Shown piece after piece: positions 19,501 to 25,000 of a stretch of DNA of 25,000 nt. The notes under the pieces are model-generated. The model saw nothing but the letters and a program-made list of their open reading frames with translations, was not told the DNA's origin and did no database searches. The stretch covers positions 1 through 25,000 of the forward strand of contig JACVTC010000121.1 in assembly GCA_016946835.1 (NCBI GenBank). The letters are read 5' to 3'. The DNA comes from Neocallimastix lanati (nom. inval.) (Eukaryota > Neocallimastigomycota > Neocallimastigomycetes > Neocallimastigales > Neocallimastigaceae). Each line of letters begins with the position of its first letter. The stretch's first letter is position 1. A program made the position numbers and the translations under genes.

Positions 19501-19891
19501 CTACTATTTATATATAAAATAGGATCATATTCTTTACAATAGATTAGGAGCTATGTTGGCTAATAATAATGAACCACAAAAAGCTATTGAAGCGTATTTT
19601 CATGCTTTAGAAATTAATCCATCCTATATTAGAGCTAGATATAATTTAGCAATTAGTTGTATGAATATTAATGAAGTTAAAGAAGCTATTGAACATTTAT
19701 TGGGTGCATTATCAATTCAGTCTGGTAATAATAACTATTATGGTGAAGGTATTGGTGATGGACCTGATGCTAATTCAACTTCAGTTTGGGAAACTTTACG
19801 TACTGCTTTAATTACATTAGGAAGAAAAGACTTATTGGAAAAAGTTGATTCAAGAGATTTAGAATCATTCCGAAGTTACTTTGATTTTTAA
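15875..19891 (+). CDS. PEX5: PEX5, peroxisomal targeting signal 1 receptor (seven exons)
   Basis: This cytosolic shuttle receptor binds the C-terminal PTS1 of peroxisomal matrix proteins and docks at the membrane. My GT-AG model has exons 15875-15976, 16075-16098, 16193-16240, 16610-16913, 17047-17196, 17347-19343 and 19523-19891. All phases join and give 997 residues. The N-terminus holds Cys14 in a SACAGINPTMQL context, equivalent to the Cys used for receptor recycling. WxxxF/Y docking motifs lie at 124 (WANDF), 231 (WVNEF), 488 (WEENY), 500 (WANYF) and 650 (WVRDY), with WAGF at 670. The TPR domain runs from NPF at about 699 to about 960, with the PEX5-typical ENEREPQAISAL and YIRARYNLAISCMN. 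The exon 6/7 junction falls inside a TPR (ITKRPM|DHILYNRLGAMLAN). The protein is longer than most PEX5 proteins because of a charged, Gln-rich middle. Exons 2 and 3 (24 and 48 nt) are the least certain. Confidence 0.92.
16268..16330. repeat. (TAA)n microsatellite in PEX5 intron 3
   Basis: About 21 uninterrupted TAA triplets lie in intron 3 (16241-16609). Confidence 0.95.
16478..16511. repeat. (ATT)n microsatellite in PEX5 intron 3
   Basis: About 11 ATT triplets are complementary in orientation to the TAA array about 150 bp upstream in the same intron. Confidence 0.93.
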
Positions 19892-20298
19892 ATTATTGAA
19901 TTGAATTAAAAGCAATACAAAAAGTAATGCATTTATATATATATATATATTAAATATACCACATCATTTAGGAATATATATATATATTTGAATAAAATAA
20001 AGTAATTATAATTAGATTATTAATAGAAAGAAGTAATATAATATGTATAATAAAATATAATATGATAAAACTATTATCAATTAAAAAAAAAAAAAAAGGA
20101 ATAGGGAATATGAAAATGGATATGAAAATTCGTTTGAATTGTTATAAAACATATAATGGTTAATAAATGTAATAATTATAATAATCATAATAAAACAAAT
20201 ATTAAATACATTTATTATATCAAATACTAATGCCATTGTTTTCTATATAATGTTAATTTTATTATTTTTAACCTATTTTTATTTTGTTTTTGTTTTAT

Positions 20299-20386
20299 TA
20301 TAATTATTATTATTATTATTAATATAATTATTATTATTATTATTATTATTAATATAATTATTATTATTATTATTATTATTAATATA

Positions 20387-20427
<41 letters not shown>
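20299..20427. repeat. TTA array with 30-bp higher-order unit
   Basis: (TTA)n blocks are regularly interrupted by AATATAATTA at about 20321, 20351 and 20381. The resulting 30-bp higher-order unit is followed by a pure TTA run. Confidence 0.88.
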
Positions 20428-20430
<3 letters not shown>

Positions 20431-20653
20431 AATTATATATAAATACTTTATATATAATTTTTTAATGAATTCAAATTACAAATAGACAAAAGAAATGATA
20501 TACGTAATTTTTCTTTTTATTTATTATTTTTCTTAATTTATTTTATTTTTATTATAAAGTCAATCTTAATTTAATTAGTTTATTGTTTATAAATAGTTTA
20601 TTGTTTAAAATTTTTTGGTATATGTTTTTTATATTATTATAATTATAATTATA

Positions 20654-20654
<1 letters not shown>

Positions 20655-20713
<59 letters not shown>

Positions 20714-20714
20714 T
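20655..20714. repeat. (TTA)n microsatellite
   Basis: About 20 TTA triplets end five bases before the profilin stop codon on the other strand. Confidence 0.93.
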
Positions 20715-20719
20715 TAAAA

Positions 20720-21067
20720 TTAAGAGGACTCTTTGCTATTGATCTTTACTTCTAAAATATGTTGCTAAAAAGTATTAAATATAAAAATATTTATTCATAT
20801 TAAAAAAATATGTTATTTTATTTATGAAAATATTATGAAATATAAATTACCTAGCCGCTCTATTGCTTCAACTGCAATCCCAGGTTGTTGTTGTTTATTA
20901 TAGGTTGCAACAATATAATAAGTTTTTGTTTTTACTGCTAGTAGACCCCCTTTTGTTTCCTATTTATATTAATAAAAAAAATATGAATTTTTAAATATTA
21001 AAATTAAATATATATATATAAATAGTAAAGTGATAAATATATAATAAATATTTTATTTTCTTTTTAA

Positions 21068-21103
<36 letters not shown>

Positions 21104-21311
21104 CTTACGTTTTTTGCATATAAAGAACGATTATCTGCTCTAACAGCAGTATATGGAACATCCATTAATGTTATTAATTTTCCATCTTCTCTAACACTTT
21201 TTGCATCATCAAAAGCACCTTTAATAATATTGATTTCATCTGCCTTTATCTAAATTATAGATATATTTATATAATTTTGTATTCAAATTTGAAAAAAATA
21301 TTAGCATAGTG

Positions 21312-21361
<50 letters not shown>

Positions 21362-21597
21362 TTTATTATTATTTTTTTTTTTAATTATTATTTTAATTTT
21401 AATTTTATTATCATTAAAAATTTAGTACTATTTATAAATGAAAACTTGCATACAAAAAAAAAAGCAATAATTACATATATATTTGGAGTTTTTGCTTTAA
21501 CTTTTAATTCTGTCATTCCAATAACACATGCATTTGATATTTGCTTTGTCGAAATTAGTGATTCATTTAATATATTGTTTAACAAATTAAAGGCCAT
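20720..21597 (-). CDS. Divergent profilin, profilin-4-like (four exons)
   Basis: Profilins are small proteins that bind actin monomers, poly-proline and phosphoinositides in the cytosol. My minus-strand model has exons 21475-21597, 21109-21249, 20851-20959 and 20720-20751. They are joined at GT-AG sites in compatible phases and give 134 residues, a normal profilin length. The best evidence is the C-terminal half: VRADNRSLYAKN, then KGGLLAVKTKTYYIVATY and an amphipathic end (IAVEAIERL). The N-terminus lacks the WQ/WNxY start of conventional fungal profilin. By eye the RADxxSLYAKN and VATY blocks look closer to the profilin-4 type, whose members are weak or non-binders of actin; this comparison is from memory. 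The last exon is uncertain. If the last intron is retained, the protein ends LGNLYFIIFS instead of LEVKINSKESS. Confidence 0.8.
21070..21103. repeat. 34-base homopolymer T run
   Basis: In profilin intron 2, on the gene's own strand, it is an A run starting four bases after the GT of the splice donor. Confidence 0.93.
21311..21360. repeat. (ATT)n microsatellite in profilin intron 1
   Basis: About 16 ATT/TTA triplets lie within intron 1 (21250-21474). Confidence 0.92.
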
Positions 21598-22986
21598 TTG
21601 AAAAAAAAAAATATTCTTTTTAATACTACTATCAGAATCTAATATTTAACAAAACTATTTTAAGAATTATATTTTATTCTTCAATTAAATAAACTCGATT
21701 TTATAATAATAATAATTAATTAATTAATTAATTCTTTTAATAAAATTATTTTTTAAAAATTTAAAGTTAGGTTTAAAAATCTTTGTGTAATTTTAACTTT
21801 TTCTGAAAAAAAAATTTAATAACTTTAAAAAATTTTTAGAAAAGAATTATTGAAATTTAATATAATATAAAAGATTTTTAAATATTCATAAATTATTTAA
21901 AAACATATATAATAATAATCGTTTGAAGTAAAAAGTTCAAGATAATTAATATTATATAATTTATTATGATTTATTATAAAATATTTTATGTTTAAAATTT
22001 ATGTATTTTAGTGGCGTATAACTAGTAAACCTCTACAAGTATACGTATGAACTACTAAATTAAATTTCATGTATATTATTATATAATATAAAATCTTATA
22101 ATAATAATATAAGTTTTCAACAAAAATATATAATAATAAAAAAAAAAATAAATAAAAATATAATATTAATTTTATCAACAATAGTATTATTATTATTAAT
22201 AATAGTAATAATAGTATAACCAAGCCACAAATATAATTAATTAAAAGAGTTTATTAAGTATATTTAAAAATATTTCTCTTAATCTTTTTAAATAAATAAG
22301 TTTAATAAAAAACAAAAAAAAAAAAAAAATAAAAAAATAACAAAAGATAAATGAAAACTTTTTTTTTTTTTTTATTTTCATATTTATTTATATTATATTA
22401 ATGACATCCTAATATGAAAAAAACAATAAATATCAAATACGTAAGTATAACAACAACGACAACAACAACAACAACAACAAAATATACATTGAATAATTAA
22501 ATCTTATTAATAAAGATAAACTATTGTTTCTTTTTTTTTTTTCATTATTTTATTTATTTGTATAAATTTATATATTAGATTTATTATAAATTAATTTATA
22601 TATGTATAAAAATAATAAATGATAAATTATTGTTATTTAATTTTATTATTTTTTTAAATATATTTTTTTTATTTTTATTATTATTATATTATATCCACCA
22701 TTCCACAATTGATAAATAAGAAAATATTTTAATTTATATGATATATAGATTCTGCATTATGTTTTTTTTTTTTTTTTTTAAAAATTGATTTTTTTTTTTC
22801 GGATTAAAATTTTTTTATTTTTATATATTTTGTTTAATATAATGATAATGATATTTTAACATATAATTATATTTTCTATACAATTATTTATATTTTAATA
22901 TAATTATTTTCATTGATTAGTGAAATTTAGTGAAATATTATTAAGGCGAATAATTATTTTTGTAGTTATATATTTTTTTATTCCAT
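21598..22986. other. Intergenic region upstream of profilin and downstream of TIM10
   Basis: I see no gene on either strand. It holds short (TAAT)n near 21711-21731, many homopolymer A or T runs, and a (CAA)n tract at 22451-22480. The profilin promoter should lie in the first few hundred bases after 21598, but no element stands out. Confidence 0.6.
22451..22480. repeat. (CAA)n tract
   Basis: About nine CAA triplets, with CGA interruptions at the left end. It is one of the few non-AT simple repeats in the window and is not in a reading frame that I can support. Confidence 0.85.
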
Positions 22987-23575
22987 TTACTTTTTAGCAG
23001 TTACTTTCTCCATTTTTTGTAATTGTAAACCAACTTTAGTATTAACATCAAAATATTTAGCAACACAACGGTCAATACAGACCTGTTCACCCTTGTTTAA
23101 ATCACCTTCAGAATAGTTAGTTTGTATACACTTTTTGTGACATGAATCAAGAATACTTTTTATAAGTGAAAAATATATATTATTATAATTGAAAGTTAAT
23201 ATTAAAAAAATATTAATACGGAGATTAAATTTATTGTTTTATTGAAATTTTATAGGATTTAAAAATTTATTATTTACTTTTCACTTACTTGTTGAATAAA
23301 TTAGTAATCATATCAAGTTCTTTTTTAATTTATTTATTTATTTATTTATTATTATTATTATTAATGAATTTTTTAAAAAATATTAATAAATGCCAATACT
23401 GAAATCTTTAAAATCTCATTTAGAAAATTTAAAGAATTTGATATTGTTAATAATTATTATTAATATCAATATTATTATTAAGTTTACCTTGTTCTGCCAT
23501 TTGAAGATTGACAGAAGACTGTTGTCCACGTTGTGGATTTGGTGGTGGTGGCATTTGGTTTCTAACGAAATTCAT
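22987..23575 (-). CDS. TIM10: TIM10, mitochondrial intermembrane-space chaperone subunit (three exons)
   Basis: Small Tim proteins pair (Tim9-Tim10) as a hexameric chaperone that guides hydrophobic carrier and beta-barrel precursors across the mitochondrial intermembrane space. My model has exons 23488-23575, 23289-23319 and 22987-23155, all with GT-AG borders and matching phases, giving 95 residues. The twin CX3C signature is exact: C45-HKK-C49, then 16 residues, then C66-IDR-C70. These cysteines form the two internal disulfides made by the MIA40 import route. MAEQELDMITNLFNN just before the first pair and GEQVCIDRCVAKYFDV are typical of Tim10 rather than Tim9. A short Pro-rich N-terminus (PPPPNP) precedes the helical region. 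The length is normal. The neighbours are unrelated in function. Confidence 0.94.
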
Positions 23576-24033
23576 CTTTTAATTAAAATAATTTAAAGAA
23601 TTTATTTTTTATATATATAGAAATTGATAATTATTAATTTATTATTGATAAATTGTTGAAATTTTGGAATTAAACATTATTCAACTTTTTTCCATTTTTA
23701 TTTTAATTAATGAATCAAATTATAAAATTTTTTATAAAATAAAAAGCTATATATATATTTTCACGATGTTAAGTTCATTATTTTACCTTTTTTATTTGTT
23801 TTATTTGTTTGAAATAAAAATAAGTTATATTTTTTTAAAAAAATAATTAAAAATAATTAAAAAAAATTATAAAATATTTAAAGAAATGATTGGTTGATTT
23901 GATACTTTATTCATAATACTATTATTTTATTAGATGTATAACATAAAGTTTTACGAAAATACATATTAAATTACATGGTGTCTATTATAAATTTTAATTA
24001 ATATTATAATCTTACATAAAAGTATTATATATC

Positions 24034-24082
<49 letters not shown>

Positions 24083-25000
24083 TAGTATACTATTTGTTGA
24101 TGCATAATATTAAAAAAGTATTCATATTATTACACATAGACAAAGAAAATTAAATATGATATTTTTATATCTTTAAAATCGTATAGATATTGGTATGCGA
24201 ATATATTCCATAATATTATATATTTCTTTAGACATATATATAATGTATTCATAATCTTTTATAATTTTTACAATAACAATGTTAAATAAATAAATTAACA
24301 AAACAAATAAAAAAATGAAAATTTCAGTAGTTAACAGTTTGCATTTTTTAATATTTACATTTTATAAATATTACCAACATCATTTTTTTTTTTCTATAAA
24401 ATTAAGTGGCGAAGTTCTATTGTAAAGTTTTAAGAGATAAATAATTTTCATTTTACTTTTTTCATATTCAAAATTTTCGCTTTATTACTACCAATATTTA
24501 CTATAATCTTTTTAAAAACATTTATTTAATATAATTACGTAATACAAAAATATGTACATATGTGCATCTATATTATTAATTTTTTACAGTATGTTAATAT
24601 TTATAAAACTGAATATATTACTATATAAATATAGCAATTACAGTATTAATTATACAATTATTTCAAATTTTAATAATGTAATATAGATATATTATTTCTT
24701 CTAATAATTTGAAATTATTTTTTTTATTTATATACAACACTTGTTTTATTTCAGGATATTCATCATATTAGTTAAAATTTATATCAATCTAATGATTACT
24801 TTTTCATTTTATAATACTTTTTTTTTCTTGTATTTTATATACTATATATTATTATATAATCTTAATAATTAACTATATATTATTCTCAATACTTAGAAAT
24901 TTATATAATGTATAATAAATTATTTCAAATGTTTTTACTTCTTATACACATGATATTTTTTCTAATATTTCAACAAATAAATCTTATATTTAAATTGTTA
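23576..25000. other. Intergenic region upstream of TIM10, no gene seen
   Basis: It should contain the TIM10 promoter next to 23576. The rest is AT-rich, with a 27-base A run (24034-24060) followed directly by (TA)12 (24061-24084). No reading frame, RNA or mobile element can be supported. Confidence 0.6.
24034..24084. repeat. A27 run followed by (TA)12
   Basis: A homopolymer run passes directly into a dinucleotide microsatellite. Confidence 0.95.

Larger units (their letters stand above)
19892..20719. other. Convergent intergenic region between PEX5 and profilin
   Basis: No gene is supported. It contains TA runs near 19935-19990, a 30-bp-unit TTA minisatellite (20299-20427) and a long TTA array ending just before the profilin stop codon (20655-20714). 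Polyadenylation signals for both genes should lie here, but AATAAA-like words are too common in this sequence to choose one. Confidence 0.6.

Noticed and set aside
22008-22223. Minus-strand 71-codon frame between profilin and TIM10
   Set aside because: It is mostly Leu/Ile from TTA repeats, with no start context or homology that I can see.
23390-23846. Two plus-strand frames of 60-68 codons near the TIM10 5' end
   Set aside because: The first runs antisense through the TIM10 exon 1 and intron. The second is low-complexity AT-rich sequence.

Overview
The window looks like a piece of nuclear genome from an early-diverging fungus. An arbuscular mycorrhizal fungus (Glomeromycotina, Rhizophagus-like) is my best guess. 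The reasons are extreme AT richness, GT-AG introns full of TTA/TAA arrays, Ty3/gypsy elements, a FLYWCH-MULE DNA transposon, and three ordinary eukaryotic genes (PEX5, a profilin, TIM10). The taxon is an inference; no rRNA or other marker is present.

Layout. 1-3921 (-): an uninterrupted gag-protease-RT-RNase H-integrase polyprotein of a Ty3/gypsy retrotransposon that runs off the left edge. Its leader (3922-4510) carries a 20-bp minisatellite and several palindromes. 5288-7333 (+): the 3' two thirds of the pol of a different Ty3/gypsy element, facing away from the first and cut off inside RT at a palindrome. 7334-10836: AT-rich repeat ground with LTR-like debris, including a palindrome-packed stretch with a TATA box (10218-10748). 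10845-14623: a complete-looking MULE transposon with 52-bp terminal inverted repeats, an 8-10 bp target duplication and a 477-residue transposase (-). Nested inside it is an 828-bp inverted-repeat element (11001-11828) filled with an AAAAT-based composite minisatellite. 14632-15874: intergenic DNA holding another MULE-like end.

The right 9 kb is the genic part. PEX5 (15875-19891, +, seven exons, 997 residues by my model) is the import receptor for peroxisomal matrix proteins. A divergent, profilin-4-like profilin (20720-21597, -, four exons) converges on it. TIM10 (22987-23575, -, three exons) is a small mitochondrial intermembrane-space chaperone. These genes do not form a pathway; they are single host genes next to a transposon-rich block. 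The last 1.4 kb holds no gene that I can support.

I found no clearly new biological system. The most unusual structures are the palindrome cluster at 10.2-10.75 kb, the compound MULE with crossing end pairs and a nested expanding repeat, and the unusually long, multi-WxxxF PEX5.
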